Under the pieces are notes generated by a model that was not told the origin of the DNA, searched no databases, and saw nothing but the letters and a program-made list of their open reading frames with translations. Below, in pieces: positions 43,076-52,534 of a stretch of 64,000 nucleotides of DNA. The translations under genes and the position numbers were made by a program. Source of the DNA: Paenibacillus tundrae. Its GTDB lineage: Bacteria; Bacillota; Bacilli; Paenibacillales; Paenibacillaceae. Each line of letters starts with the position of its first letter. Positions within the stretch are counted from its first letter, which is position 1. The DNA is taken from assembly GCF_036884255.1 (NCBI RefSeq), contig NZ_CP145605.1, positions 3,534,001-3,598,000 of the forward strand. Direction: 5' to 3'.

Positions 43076-43827
43076 TTACAATGACAGATAGTGGCTACTA
43101 TAATCAAAGTGAGTGTCCATAACATGGAAATGCCTGTTCCTTGTATGGGAGTAAAACCATTGATTACATCAGAGGAAGGTGGTATGTACATATACAATCC
43201 TGCCGTATCTGGAAAGTAATCTCTAATACGAGGTAGAAAGTCCCTCGACAATGGACTCAGTATAAAATAATAAGTAAGTAGCACCACTAAAGCAGACGTG
43301 GTTCTTCTTAATATAGCACCTACCGCCGCACTGAGAAGTGTGATTAATGTTAGATAGCCTGTTGCACCTACTAATGTTCCTATGATTATATCTAGTTCAA
43401 CTACTGCCGCAGTGTCTCTTAACATTATTAAAGGATATAGTACACCAGATAAAACAATAACAAATGCGGCAGGAATGGTTATGATCGCCAAAGCTACATG
43501 CTTCATGCATAATTGAAGACCACGCCAAGGTACAACAGTCAAAGTCGTTCGCATCTGCCCTCCCGTATACTCCGTACAAGTAGCTAAAATACCGAGGATA
43601 ATGAAGCCTGCCTGAAGGTATACCATAGATGCAAGTCCTATATCTAGTTCATTTTGTATCCCTACTGTCCCATGCAAACCAGTAGAAGCAGAAGTGTAAG
43701 CTGCTGCTAAAAATAAATTAGCTATGAATGTACTTAGAACATTAATCCATATCCATGGAAGTGTAACTAATTTATCTAACTCACTCCTAAGAATTCGAGT
43801 GATCTTTCTACGAGAAGAAACATTCAT
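43063..43827 (-). CDS. ABC-2 type transporter permease
   Basis: 254 residues, six predicted membrane segments, with the N-terminal RSELDKLVTLPWIWINVLST typical of BcrB/NatB-like permeases. Last gene of a three-gene operon; its ATG overlaps the preceding stop by four bases (ATGA). With its sister permease it should form the membrane channel of a heterodimeric exporter. Substrate unknown; related systems export peptides or confer bacitracin/lantibiotic resistance. Confidence 0.8.
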   Translation of the reverse strand: MNVSSRRKITRILRSELDKLVTLPWIWINVLSTFIANLFLAAAYTSASTGLHGTVGIQNELDIGLASMVYLQAGFIILGILATCTEYTGGQMRTTLTVVPWRGLQLCMKHVALAIITIPAAFVIVLSGVLYPLIMLRDTAAVVELDIIIGTLVGATGYLTLITLLSAAVGAILRRTTSALVVLLTYYFILSPLSRDFLPRIRDYFPDTAGLYMYIPPSSDVINGFTPIQGTGISMLWTLTLIIVATICHCKRDV

Positions 43828-44573
43828 GATGCAACGTCCCTCCTATGGAATACAATAGCTGCAACAATCATAAGAACGACCACCCATGTAAACATCACCA
43901 AGCCACCTATGTGCGGAGTGTGAAATCTGTCGTTCATAGACATAAACATATCAATGCCGGCACGATCTGGTAAATAGACGGCTAGTGGTGTAACCTTGGC
44001 AAGCAAGATACTAAATGAAACTATAGATGAGTTTATCATGAGTACAGTAAGCGGTATAATACTATTCTTGGTTAGAACAGTAAGCCCGAAAGCTATCAGC
44101 GCGGTGAACACCCAGTAGCAAACTGCACCGATAAGTCTGGGCCAATCAAATGCTGGAGCATATTCACCAAGAATTAGCTCAGTTGATAATATAGTTGTTA
44201 CAGTAGCTATCATACAGAGCAATGCGCTGATTGTTATCACAGCGCCTGCCTTTGCCAGCAAAAAATAAAGCCGGGATGGTACTACAGATAAACTTGTTGT
44301 AATCTGTCGTCCTCCACCAGATTCACTGCTTTCTGTGAAATACTCACTACTTACAGCAAGCACACCTAGGATGATAACTCCTTGCACACCAAAAGCTAAT
44401 CCGACATATCCAACTTCCGCTAGCCTTGTGCTAACTCCAGCGATAATATCTTCTTTTTGTGCCAGACTATCCAGCCCAGCAAAGATTGCTGGGGCAAAAG
44501 CTCCAATGAAGCAGGCAAGCCAGATGCTCGGAAGGGAGAACAATTTAGACATTTCCGCGTTGAATACTCTCAC
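43824..44573 (-). CDS. ABC-2 type transporter permease
   Basis: 249 residues, six predicted membrane segments, N-terminus FNAEMSKLFSLPSIWLACF homologous in layout to the next permease (SELDKL... / AEMSKL...), suggesting an ancient duplication. GTG start overlapping the ATPase stop by four bases (GTGA). Both halves include EY(F/T)-containing loops (SSEYFTESSESGGGRQITTS; CTEYTGGQMRTTLTV) near the third segment. Confidence 0.8.
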   Translation of the reverse strand: MRVFNAEMSKLFSLPSIWLACFIGAFAPAIFAGLDSLAQKEDIIAGVSTRLAEVGYVGLAFGVQGVIILGVLAVSSEYFTESSESGGGRQITTSLSVVPSRLYFLLAKAGAVITISALLCMIATVTTILSTELILGEYAPAFDWPRLIGAVCYWVFTALIAFGLTVLTKNSIIPLTVLMINSSIVSFSILLAKVTPLAVYLPDRAGIDMFMSMNDRFHTPHIGGLVMFTWVVVLMIVAAIVFHRRDVAS

Positions 44574-45289
44574 CCAACATCACCTGCATTTTCCGTTGTA
44601 GTAAGCGCAAAAAAAGCCTCCTCTAACGTGGAATAGTTGCCTATGACTTCTTCCAATGTTCCATCTGCAACGATTTTTCCCTTCTTAATGATCACCACAT
44701 CATCAACCGTCTCTGCAAGCTCTCCCATGAGATGACTTGATAGTAGCACCGTATTCCCAGACTCTGCACGTTCACGTAGGAATGTCCGAATCCAACGAAT
44801 CCCCTCTGGATCGAGCCCATTCACAGGCTCATCTAATACCAATATTTGCGGATCACCAAGTAATGCAGCTGCTATCCCAAGTCTTTTCCCCATACCAAGA
44901 GAGTAACTGCCTATTCTTTTACCGGCCGCATTAGTCAGACCTACAATTTCCAGAACTTCCTCGACACGTGCGAGCGACAATCCTGCGGCACGAGCAATCC
45001 AGCACAGGTGGGCTCGTCCTGTTCTCATACGATGAGCTCCTGATCCATCAAGTGCAGCACCTATTGTTGTTAGAGGATGCTGTAATTCTCTGAATGGAAA
45101 CCCATTAATTAATGCAGTCCCTGAGGTGGCGCGATCTAATCCGAGCAGGATGCGAAGTGTAGAACTTTTACCCGCCCCATTCGGACCTAAAAAACCCGTT
45201 ACTCTACCAGGTTCCGCTTTGAAGCTAATACCAGATAATATTTCTTGAGCCCCACGACGTTTCACTACGTTATTAAGTGTAAGCAACCA
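44570..45289 (-). CDS. ABC transporter ATP-binding protein (BcrA-like)
   Basis: 239 residues from TTG 45289 (AAGGAAG 8 bases upstream; TTG 45295 is too close). Walker A GPNGAGKSS, signature YSLGMGKRLGIA (the LGMxxR variant of the bacitracin/NatA-like exporters), Walker B ILVLDEPVNGLDP, H-loop SSHLM. It powers the two permeases translated from the same mRNA. No two-component system or regulator is attached. Confidence 0.87.
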   Translation of the reverse strand, partial: WLLTLNNVVKRRGAQEILSGISFKAEPGRVTGFLGPNGAGKSSTLRILLGLDRATSGTALINGFPFRELQHPLTTIGAALDGSGAHRMRTGRAHLCWIARAAGLSLARVEEVLEIVGLTNAAGKRIGSYSLGMGKRLGIAAALLGDPQILVLDEPVNGLDPEGIRWIRTFLRERAESGNTVLLSSHLMGELAETVDDVVIIKKGKIVADGTLEEVIGNYSTLEEAFFALTTTENAGDVG

Positions 45290-45400
45290 CAACACTTCCT
45301 TTCTGTTATGGCTTTCATTATATAGAGGCTAAGTTACATCTCGGTGATCAACCTGTTTACTTCTAGGTTAACTTTGGCTTAAGCTCTCCCAAATAAAAAA

Positions 45401-45424
45401 TCCCCCATGGTAGACCATGGAGGA
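45401..45424 (-). terminator. terminator of the hsp20 gene
   Basis: Minus strand TCCTCCATGGT-CT-ACCATGGGGGA followed by TTTTTTATTTG. Confidence 0.8.
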
Positions 45425-45493
45425 TGTAATTCAAATTTCAGATATCTATACTGTGTAACTTAAGGAGTATCTTTCGTAAGTGTTAACGTCATA

Positions 45494-45937
45494 TTAATCA
45501 ATCTGAATGCGCTTATGGTTGTTCTCTTCCCCTAAACGTTTCGGAACTTCAAGCTTTAACACGCCATCTTCCAATCTGGCTTTGATATTCTCTTCATCAA
45601 TTCGTTCCACATAGAAACGTCGAAGGAATTCACCCGATCGGCGCTCCTGCCGGATAATACGATTGGAATCATCCTTATGCTCTTGAAAATCATGACGTTT
45701 GGCTCGAATAATCAATTCATTGCCTTGAACCTGAATATCAATATCTTGTTTTGCGATTCCCGGAAGATCTGCCTCAATCCAATATTTGTCCTCGTCTTCA
45801 CGAATATCGGTTCGGAATGGCTGGTTGCTGTTGCCCAAGGGAGATACCCATGGACTGTCAAACACATCATTGAAGGATTTCAGCATGTGTCCGAACAGGT
45901 CTTCATTTCGTTTACGAAACGGAGTCATCTCAAACAT
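45494..45937 (-). CDS. Hsp20/alpha-crystallin small heat-shock protein
   Basis: 147 residues from ATG 45937 (AAGGAG 9 bases upstream; the longer frame is unlikely). Alpha-crystallin domain from about residue 40 (FRTDIREDEDKYWIEADLPG) to the end (LEDGVLKLEVPKR, the A-x-x-x-n-GVL motif), with a C-terminal IQID that serves as the I-x-I oligomerisation tail. ATP-independent holdase chaperone in the cytoplasm. No CIRCE or CtsR-type box seen upstream. Confidence 0.92.
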   Translation of the reverse strand: MFEMTPFRKRNEDLFGHMLKSFNDVFDSPWVSPLGNSNQPFRTDIREDEDKYWIEADLPGIAKQDIDIQVQGNELIIRAKRHDFQEHKDDSNRIIRQERRSGEFLRRFYVERIDEENIKARLEDGVLKLEVPKRLGEENNHKRIQID

Positions 45938-46134
45938 AAACATCATCTCCTTAATATGATTGGTTTGTTGTTGCTTACATGTACGATTATAATCCACTAA
46001 TCAATGATCATCAAAATGCGAAAAAAACGATAATAAACGATATTTTTGCAATATAACCTGTTATGCCAAAATAGATCCTTTTCCCTTAGTTTTTGACCTT
46101 TTTTGACCTTCTGACTTTCTCTGATATTTCTCTC

Positions 46135-47364
46135 TTAGATGACTTGCAAGGGTAAACGAATCAGACTTTGGCCAGGTGCAGAAGTGGCTAGATTATCCTC
46201 CAAATTGAATGATTCCGCAGGTCTGATCTCGGCAAACTTTTCAAGAAAAGCGGTTAGTGCAATATTCAACTCTAATCTGGCAAGTGGCGCACCTAAACAG
46301 AAATGAGGACCAATGCCAAACGTAAGATTTCTTTTATTATTTTTTCGATGAATATCAAGTTCGAAAGGTCGCTCAAACATATGTTCATCCATATTCGCTG
46401 CACTCATCCATGCAATCACTAGATCTCCCTTTTTCAGCTGAACACCTAACACATCATTATCTTGCTTGACGGTACGATGCCTCTTCGAGATCTGGAAACG
46501 ATAACGGAGCATTTCTTCTACGGTGTTAGGTACCAGATTAGGTTCTTCTCTCAATTGCTTGTACAAGGTTGAATCGTCATACAATAAAGAGTAGAACATG
46601 CTCGATATCATATGGCTTGTTGTTTCAATACCTGCTCCAAGTAACAGCATCGTTGTTCGAACAACCTCGTCGTCTGTAAATTTCTCCTGATCCACCTCTA
46701 CCGCCAGAAGGTCAGATATAATGTCCTCCCCAGGATTCGCTCTCTTCCGAACAACGATTGGATAAATATGTTGAAAGTATTCTTTGGCTGCAGTCTGTTT
46801 CTTCTTCTCTAACTGCTCTTGGTCTACGTTGTTGGATGGCTGGAACAAAACATCTACCCATTTTTTGAACAGATGACTATCCTCTAACGGCACTCCCAAC
46901 AAATCAGCCATTACCATGGAAGGAATCGGACTTGCATAAGACTCAACAATATCTACTGTGGTGTTACTCTCTATGTTATTTACTACATTCTTAATGACTT
47001 GTTGAATGCGCGGCTCCCAATTTTTCAGACTACGAGGTGTAAATGCAGCAGACATCAGGGATCGATATTTGTGATGACGAGGTGGATCCATACTTGAAAT
47101 GCTGACTTTTTCAGGAATGGCTCCCTCTTTGTTTTTGGCACCTACTTCTAAAATAGTTCGATTCCCCTCGGCAGAAAAGAACTCATGATCACTAAGCACC
47201 TTCTTTACATCATCATATCGAAAAACATTCCAACAATCGGTCTCCTCGTGATAATAGATTGGATTGTCGTTTAGCATCTTTTTGTACCATTCTAGTGGAA
47301 AAAATTCTTCAGATCTGGTGTTAAACTGAGTGATCGCTGGAACTGAGACAACTTCTTTACTCAT
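46135..47364 (-). CDS. cytochrome P450
   Basis: 409 residues from ATG 47364 (GGAGGTG 8 bases upstream). Soluble bacterial P450: I-helix LLGAGIETTSHMI (Glu247 replaces the usual Asp in AGxDT), ExxR at 284-287 (EMLR), haem motif FGIGPHFCLGAP with Cys356. Of the CYP107/CYP109-like type of Bacillales; such enzymes hydroxylate fatty acids, terpenoids or steroids. No ferredoxin partner is adjacent, so it must borrow redox proteins, possibly such as the reductase at 1-347. Its promoter is overlain by a palindrome probably bound by the TetR protein encoded upstream. Confidence 0.92.
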   Translation of the reverse strand: MSKEVVSVPAITQFNTRSEEFFPLEWYKKMLNDNPIYYHEETDCWNVFRYDDVKKVLSDHEFFSAEGNRTILEVGAKNKEGAIPEKVSISSMDPPRHHKYRSLMSAAFTPRSLKNWEPRIQQVIKNVVNNIESNTTVDIVESYASPIPSMVMADLLGVPLEDSHLFKKWVDVLFQPSNNVDQEQLEKKKQTAAKEYFQHIYPIVVRKRANPGEDIISDLLAVEVDQEKFTDDEVVRTTMLLLGAGIETTSHMISSMFYSLLYDDSTLYKQLREEPNLVPNTVEEMLRYRFQISKRHRTVKQDNDVLGVQLKKGDLVIAWMSAANMDEHMFERPFELDIHRKNNKRNLTFGIGPHFCLGAPLARLELNIALTAFLEKFAEIRPAESFNLEDNLATSAPGQSLIRLPLQVI

Positions 47365-47419
47365 TCGTAATCCACCTCCAAGAATATTCTTCATACACAT
47401 GAAAATTCGTACTTAACCA

Positions 47420-47449
47420 ATTATATACTCTTAGTATATTTAATTTCAA
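47420..47449 (-). promoter_or_regulatory. P450 promoter with operator in the spacer
   Basis: Minus strand TTGAAA (47444-47449), 18-bp spacer, TATAAT (47420-47425). The perfect palindrome TATACT-CTT-AGTATA (47424-47438) fills the right part of the spacer and the -10, so a bound repressor would block RNA polymerase. Confidence 0.75.
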
Positions 47450-47498
47450 TTTTTCGTATATTATCGAGAAATAATGCTTATAAACAAGGTTTTATAAT

Positions 47499-47513
47499 TA
47501 TACTAGTAGTATA
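47499..47513. promoter_or_regulatory. second TATACT/AGTATA operator
   Basis: TATACTA-G-TAGTATA, a perfect palindrome with the same half-site as 47424-47438, 75 bp away. Confidence 0.72.
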
Positions 47514-47539
47514 TTTCATCTAAAATGAACAAATAAAAA

Positions 47540-47559
47540 AGGCTGGCATTTGCCAACCT
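47540..47559 (-). terminator. terminator of the TetR gene
   Basis: AGGCTGGCA-TT-TGCCAACCT (one mismatch), followed on the minus strand by TTTTTTATTTG. Confidence 0.8.
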
Positions 47560-47569
47560 CATGGCAGTA

Positions 47570-48457
47570 TCACTTTTGCAATTGTTCTAAATACCACCAA
47601 CAGGATTGAACAAGTCTGTTCGCTTCGGATTGAAATTGGCTCGATTTATGCTCGCTATGGAATGCTTTGAGCACCACTTCAATCACGGAGGTATTAAAGT
47701 CATTCTTCTCCTTTAGTAACGTTAACAGCCCGTTAGACAGTTGTTTTAATTTTAATGATTCATTGGAGTTTTGTACAAGTCGATCGAATTCCTCAAACTC
47801 TTCTAACCATTCTTCTAGATTGATATGGTTACTGTTTGTATTTCTATCCCCATTGATAAGCGCTAGAGACGTATAATCAAAAATGTGTTCGTTCTTTTGC
47901 TGCATTGTCTTTAAAATCACTTCTATATACCTCAAAACTTTGGGCACAACTTCGTTCCAAATTGGCTTCTCGGTATTCAAACTCCTCGATGCATTGGCAA
48001 TCTGGTGTAATATACCGTAGCATAGAATAGCTCCTTCGCTCGCGTACAAACGTATCTCCTGTCCATATACCTCAATTAATCTAGTAGACAACCACTTCAG
48101 CTGCAATGTAGCTAGGTTTGCAGAGTTAATCTCTCCGGAATAAAACCCAGACCAGTATAACTCCCATACTCTTTCTTTACTAGGAAGTGACATGGGAATA
48201 GCAATCTGATCAACAAGCAGATCAAAATCAGAGTGATAATGTTTACCCTCAAGTTCTTTTCGAATCAAGTTATCCTCTTGCATCCGTTGATTGAGAATGG
48301 AATATAAGCAATCTTCCTTCGAATTGAAGAACTTATAGAAGGTTCCTTTCGAAACGCCTGAGTGATCCAAGATCATCTGAATGGTTGTATTTGCAAAACC
48401 ATGTTCTATGAAAAGTGTAAGAGCTGTCTCCAATAAACTTTGTTTACGACTACTCAT
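47570..48457 (-). CDS. TetR-family regulator, probable P450 repressor
   Basis: 295 residues, longer than the usual 190-220. The N-terminal domain is standard (FANTTIQMILDHSGVSKGTF followed by YKFFNSKEDCLY); the helical C-terminal ligand domain carries about 80 extra residues rich in Asn and Leu (NTNSNHINLEEWLEEFEEFD...). It lies directly upstream of the P450 gene on the same strand but ends in its own terminator. Two perfect copies of TATACT/AGTATA sit in the gap and a degenerate third (11 of 15) lies 26 bases before its own start (48483-48497), consistent with repression of the P450 and itself. Confidence 0.87.
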   Translation of the reverse strand: MSSRKQSLLETALTLFIEHGFANTTIQMILDHSGVSKGTFYKFFNSKEDCLYSILNQRMQEDNLIRKELEGKHYHSDFDLLVDQIAIPMSLPSKERVWELYWSGFYSGEINSANLATLQLKWLSTRLIEVYGQEIRLYASEGAILCYGILHQIANASRSLNTEKPIWNEVVPKVLRYIEVILKTMQQKNEHIFDYTSLALINGDRNTNSNHINLEEWLEEFEEFDRLVQNSNESLKLKQLSNGLLTLLKEKNDFNTSVIEVVLKAFHSEHKSSQFQSEANRLVQSCWWYLEQLQK

Positions 48458-48497
48458 GTCTCTAATCGCCCCAAGTCTGATTTATATTAGTTATATG

Positions 48498-48946
48498 TAC
48501 AGACCTTTGTCTTTGCTCCGGCCTCAGTTATAGCACCATTATATACCCGTTTCACTGATCTGTCCTTCAACTATAATGTGCAGAGTATTCACTGAAAAAA
48601 AAGTAGTATTTGACGGTGAGATGTGCTACTTTTTGTTGTTTTTCAAGGTGCGTGTGCGAAAGTAGGGTATGCTCAATATGATCAGCGGAGTAGTGTTTTA
48701 TTATTGTGAATTTTTCATATGTTGAAATGTTCATCTAATTGTTCATTAGCCTTCGAAGTAAAAATAAGATCAGACTCAAGTCAAATTAGTGCAAGATGTC
48801 TTCCATTCACTTTCCCTCTGTGATTTGATAAAGTAAAAAAACTTAGTGCTATTCGTCAATAACGTTTATATCGCGATATTTCGTTCTCGATTACAATATT
48901 TTCAAGGCACCATTCACTCTATTATCGCTAACAAGGGGGAAAGTAC
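48498..48946. other. gene-free gap upstream of the sugar ABC importer
   Basis: No gene visible. It holds a weak hairpin AAAAAGTAG / CTACTTTTT (48597-48634) and a perfect 12-bp palindrome ATATCGCGATAT (48868-48879) about 70 bases before the binding-protein start, a candidate site for the importer's regulator. Confidence 0.45.
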
Positions 48947-50551
48947 ATGAACAAGAAAACGAGATCTGTCGTGTTGTCTTTACTCATGTCGACCGTATTA
49001 CTCGCAGCTTGTACAAACGATAGCGGTGTTGGTCAAAATCCAACGAATCCGGACACGGATACCAGCGATTCAGGAACCATAACGATTCATACCGTAACAT
49101 CTGAACACACGGCTGCGAAATATCCACAGGGCGATGATATTACCAACAATGTATGGATACGGCGATACCAAGAAAAGTTCAATATTAATGTCAAAACGGA
49201 CTGGGTCAGTGATGAGTACAATACCAAATTAAATCTGGCCATCGCCTCCAATGATCTACCTGACGTATTCAGAGTTAACCCTTCTCAATTGAAGCAGCTG
49301 GTCGAAGCGGACATGGTAATGGATCTAACCGAAGTGTTCGATCAACACGCTTCAGATCGTGTTAAAAGTTACATGGAAATGGACAAGGACAGTTACGAGT
49401 CTGGGAAGAAGGATGGCAAATTGTACGGTATACCTCAGATGCACTGGGGATTAATTGAGCAGCCCGATTTTGTCTGGATTCGGAACGATTGGAAAGAAGA
49501 ACTCGGTCTCAAAGACCCTACCTCCATGGGAGACATCAAGGAGATCGCATTAAAGTTTATGGAGAAGCACGGCGGTTATGGCATCGCGGTAGACCAAAGT
49601 CTAGATTACTTGAACCTACTCGCAATTGCGTGGGGCGCACATCCCGATATGTGGATCGAGGATTCCACTGGAAAATTAGCTTATGGCTCAATCCAGCCCG
49701 AAATGAAGCAGGCACTTGCTGACTGGGCGGAATGGTATAAACAAGGGATCATTGACCCGGAGTTCGCAATCAAAGACTTTAACGCAATGAATGCCGATAT
49801 TGTCGCAGGCAAAGTGGGAATTCAGCCTTTTTACCAATGGTGGGGTTACAATCCTGGCGTAGATACAGTATCCAATCTGGGAAAAGACGCGATCTTCTAC
49901 CCTTATCTCATCCCTACAGTTGATGGAAAGGAAGCGAAGCAATCCATCTTCTTCGCTAACAACAGTTATATTGTCATGAAGAAAGGATTCGCTAATCCAC
50001 AAGAAGTGATCAAAATTCTGAACGACTACGCATACATCGTGGACGAGGGCAGTGGTAAGGAATCTCAGGAAACATTGTCCGACTTATTAGATAACGATAT
50101 TGCACATGTTGTTGGTGCATTCCGCGTGCTTAATCCTAACTCCGATTATGAGCAGTTTGAAGCCGTATCCGCAGCTCTTCAATCCAATGACACTAGCGGA
50201 TTAACCACCTCAGGTATGTGGCAGAAATACAACAACAGTGTAGAGTTTATGGAGAATGCAACGCCAGGATCCGTCGGTGATTATCTGCAGCAAGGAGCGC
50301 CTAAGAATGCCTATAGTCTTGCCAAGAAAGTGTTAGACAGCGAGAACTATATCAAGACAGCTCTGTGGGGAGTTTCACCAGAAGTATTGTCAAACTACGG
50401 CTCAACACTGGATGATATTCTGACTGAAGGCTTCACGAAGATCATTATGGGTAGTGAGAGTATTGATTATTTCGATGTTCTTGTTCAGAATTGGCGTGCT
50501 GCCGGAGGCGATGAAGCAACTCAGGCTGTCAATGACACCTACGGCAAATAA
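48947..50551 (+). CDS. extracellular solute-binding lipoprotein (LplA/YtcQ-like)
   Basis: 534 residues. Lipoprotein signal LLMSTVLLAA-Cys22, a Ser/Asp/Thr-rich linker, then a long family 1-type sugar-binding fold (WIRRYQEKFNINVKTDWVSD, LPDVFRVNPSQLKQLVEADM, WIRNDWKEELGLKDPTSMGD). The roughly 500-residue LplA-like class typically binds oligosaccharides and is abundant in Paenibacillus. AAGGGGG precedes the start. Gene order binding protein - permease - permease, with a terminator after the first gene, gives excess binding protein. The adjacent YesN/YesM pair is the likely sensor-regulator. Confidence 0.9.
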   Translation: MNKKTRSVVLSLLMSTVLLAACTNDSGVGQNPTNPDTDTSDSGTITIHTVTSEHTAAKYPQGDDITNNVWIRRYQEKFNINVKTDWVSDEYNTKLNLAIASNDLPDVFRVNPSQLKQLVEADMVMDLTEVFDQHASDRVKSYMEMDKDSYESGKKDGKLYGIPQMHWGLIEQPDFVWIRNDWKEELGLKDPTSMGDIKEIALKFMEKHGGYGIAVDQSLDYLNLLAIAWGAHPDMWIEDSTGKLAYGSIQPEMKQALADWAEWYKQGIIDPEFAIKDFNAMNADIVAGKVGIQPFYQWWGYNPGVDTVSNLGKDAIFYPYLIPTVDGKEAKQSIFFANNSYIVMKKGFANPQEVIKILNDYAYIVDEGSGKESQETLSDLLDNDIAHVVGAFRVLNPNSDYEQFEAVSAALQSNDTSGLTTSGMWQKYNNSVEFMENATPGSVGDYLQQGAPKNAYSLAKKVLDSENYIKTALWGVSPEVLSNYGSTLDDILTEGFTKIIMGSESIDYFDVLVQNWRAAGGDEATQAVNDTYGK

Positions 50552-50568
50552 TTCGTAAGGTTACAGTG

Positions 50569-50597
50569 AGGGGATGAGATTCGTCTCACCCCTTTTT
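50569..50597 (+). terminator. intra-operon terminator
   Basis: AGGGGATGAGA-TTCG-TCTCACCCCT with one bulged A, a UUCG tetraloop, then TTTTT. It lies between binding-protein and permease genes and would cut most transcripts there. Confidence 0.8.
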
Positions 50598-50641
50598 GAT
50601 AGCGGTTACAAATGTATCACATCTAGAACGGAGGAATTGGA

Positions 50642-51532
50642 ATGCTGCGAAAATGGAAACAGCAGAGCCCCTACCATCTCATGTTGATCCCGAGTCTGGT
50701 CTTGGTGTTTATTTTCAGCTATATCCCTTTTTACGGACTTGTTATTGCATTTCAGAAATACAATCCTGGCCTAGGTTTCAACTCACCATGGGTTGGATGG
50801 GACAACTTTGCACACATATTTAATCAGCCGAACTTCATAAGAACGATCTGGAATACATTGTACATGTCCGTGTTCAAAATTATCGGTGGGATTGTTGTCC
50901 CTGTTATCTTCGCATTACTGCTTAACGAGGTGCTCCATAGTGGAGTCAAACGTACATTTCAAACCCTCGTATATATCCCAAATTTCTTATCCTGGGTCAT
51001 CATGGCCGGCATCATGCTCGATATCCTCAGTGCCAACGGCATCGTTAATACATTCCTTGGTGTATTCGGGATTCAGCCTATTTCCTTTCTTGGCACACCC
51101 TCTCTCTTTCCGTGGACGATGATTGTGAGTGACATCTGGAAAGGCTTCGGGTTCGGAACGGTCGTATACTTAGCTGCTCTTACGAGCATTGACCCAGGAC
51201 TATATGAAGCCGCAGTGATTGACGGTGCCAAACGATGGAAGCAAACGATCTACATTACGCTTCCCCTGCTCATGCCAACCATTGTTTTGATGACTGTATT
51301 ATCCCTCGGTAATGTACTCAATGCTGGATTCGATCAAATCTATAACCTATACTCCCCTGTCGTCTATCAGACGGGAGATATTATTGACACCTATGTATAC
51401 CGACTTGGCATTCAGCAGGCTCAGTATTCGATTGGTACAGCCGTCGGATTATTCAAATCCATCATCTCCAGTATTCTGGTTGCTGTCTCGTACATTCTGG
51501 CATACAGGGTAGCCGGCTATCGTATCTTCTAA
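50642..51532 (+). CDS. sugar ABC transporter permease (LplB/YtzP-like)
   Basis: 296 residues, six membrane segments, PYHLMLIPSLVLVFIFSYIP opening typical of LplB, and the cytoplasmic EAA loop YEAAVIDGAKRWKQTIYITL that docks with an ATPase. GGAGG 7 bases upstream. No ATPase gene is present; such importers normally share the genome's MsmX-type ATPase. Confidence 0.9.
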   Translation: MLRKWKQQSPYHLMLIPSLVLVFIFSYIPFYGLVIAFQKYNPGLGFNSPWVGWDNFAHIFNQPNFIRTIWNTLYMSVFKIIGGIVVPVIFALLLNEVLHSGVKRTFQTLVYIPNFLSWVIMAGIMLDILSANGIVNTFLGVFGIQPISFLGTPSLFPWTMIVSDIWKGFGFGTVVYLAALTSIDPGLYEAAVIDGAKRWKQTIYITLPLLMPTIVLMTVLSLGNVLNAGFDQIYNLYSPVVYQTGDIIDTYVYRLGIQQAQYSIGTAVGLFKSIISSILVAVSYILAYRVAGYRIF

Positions 51533-51547
51533 GGAGGAACTCTCATT

Positions 51548-52438
51548 ATGGTCTATGATAAAAGTTTGAGCAGGTGTCTATTTCATGTTGTGAACTATAC
51601 GATATTGTTGGTCATCTCTCTACTCTGTATCCTCCCATTTATCAACTTGCTGGCTGTATCGTTCAGTAGTAGTTCGGCTGTATCTGCAGGCACTGTTACA
51701 TTCTGGCCCGTCGAATTCAATACCAAAGCATATGAGTTTGCCCTAACGGGTGGAGCATTTTTTTCCTCTCTCTGGATCGCCGTGAAACGAACGATACTCG
51801 GAACGCTAGTGAATCTGATATTAATTGTGCTCACTGCCTATCCGTTATCCAAGTCGAAGGACAAAGTGATGGGTCGCAATATCTATATGGGCTTTTTCAT
51901 CGTCACCATGCTATTTAATGGAGGGTTAATTCCAACGTATCTTGTGGTCGTCAAAATGGGACTCATTGATTCAATCTGGTCACTGATCCTACCAGGTGCT
52001 CTACCCGTATTTAGTATGATTATTCTTATGAATTTCATTAGAGGGTTACCAGAAGAGATTGAGGAATCCGCAATTATTGATGGAGCTGGGCCTATGCAAG
52101 TCTTACTCCGTATTTTGCTTCCACTCCTCAAACCCGCCCTTGCAACAGTAGGCTTGTTCAGTATCGTCGCTCATTGGAATTCCTGGTTTGATGGCATTAT
52201 CTATATGAACAACCCAGCCAATTATCCATTACAAAGCTACTTACAGACCCTCCTGCAGAGCTTTGAACAGATTATGTTGAAATCTGGATCGGATTATACC
52301 CAACTCTTATCCATGATGAATGCCAGAACTGGACGCGCTGCTCAAATGTTCTTAGGTGCTATACCGATCCTGCTTGTATATCCATTTCTACAGAAGTACT
52401 TTACTAAAGGATTGGTGCTGGGTAGTGTCAAAGGATAA
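51548..52438 (+). CDS. sugar ABC transporter permease (LplC/YtcP-like)
   Basis: 296 residues, six membrane segments, EAA loop EESAIIDGAGPMQVLLRILL, ending FTKGLVLGSVKG as in LplC/YtcP. GGAGG upstream; 15 bases after the other permease gene. The two form the heterodimeric channel for the oligosaccharide bound by the lipoprotein. Confidence 0.9.
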   Translation: MVYDKSLSRCLFHVVNYTILLVISLLCILPFINLLAVSFSSSSAVSAGTVTFWPVEFNTKAYEFALTGGAFFSSLWIAVKRTILGTLVNLILIVLTAYPLSKSKDKVMGRNIYMGFFIVTMLFNGGLIPTYLVVVKMGLIDSIWSLILPGALPVFSMIILMNFIRGLPEEIEESAIIDGAGPMQVLLRILLPLLKPALATVGLFSIVAHWNSWFDGIIYMNNPANYPLQSYLQTLLQSFEQIMLKSGSDYTQLLSMMNARTGRAAQMFLGAIPILLVYPFLQKYFTKGLVLGSVKG

Positions 52439-52484
52439 CCCATTGATTCATTAAATCCGTGCACTCTATGGCTTTAACGATATG

Positions 52485-52518
52485 AAAAGGACTTGCAGGC
52501 TGAACTGCAAGTCCTTTT
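52485..52518. terminator. bidirectional terminator
   Basis: AAAAGGACTTGCAG-GCTGAA-CTGCAAGTCCTTTT between the importer and the two-component genes. Confidence 0.88.
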
Positions 52519-52534
52519 GCTAAATGTTGCATAC

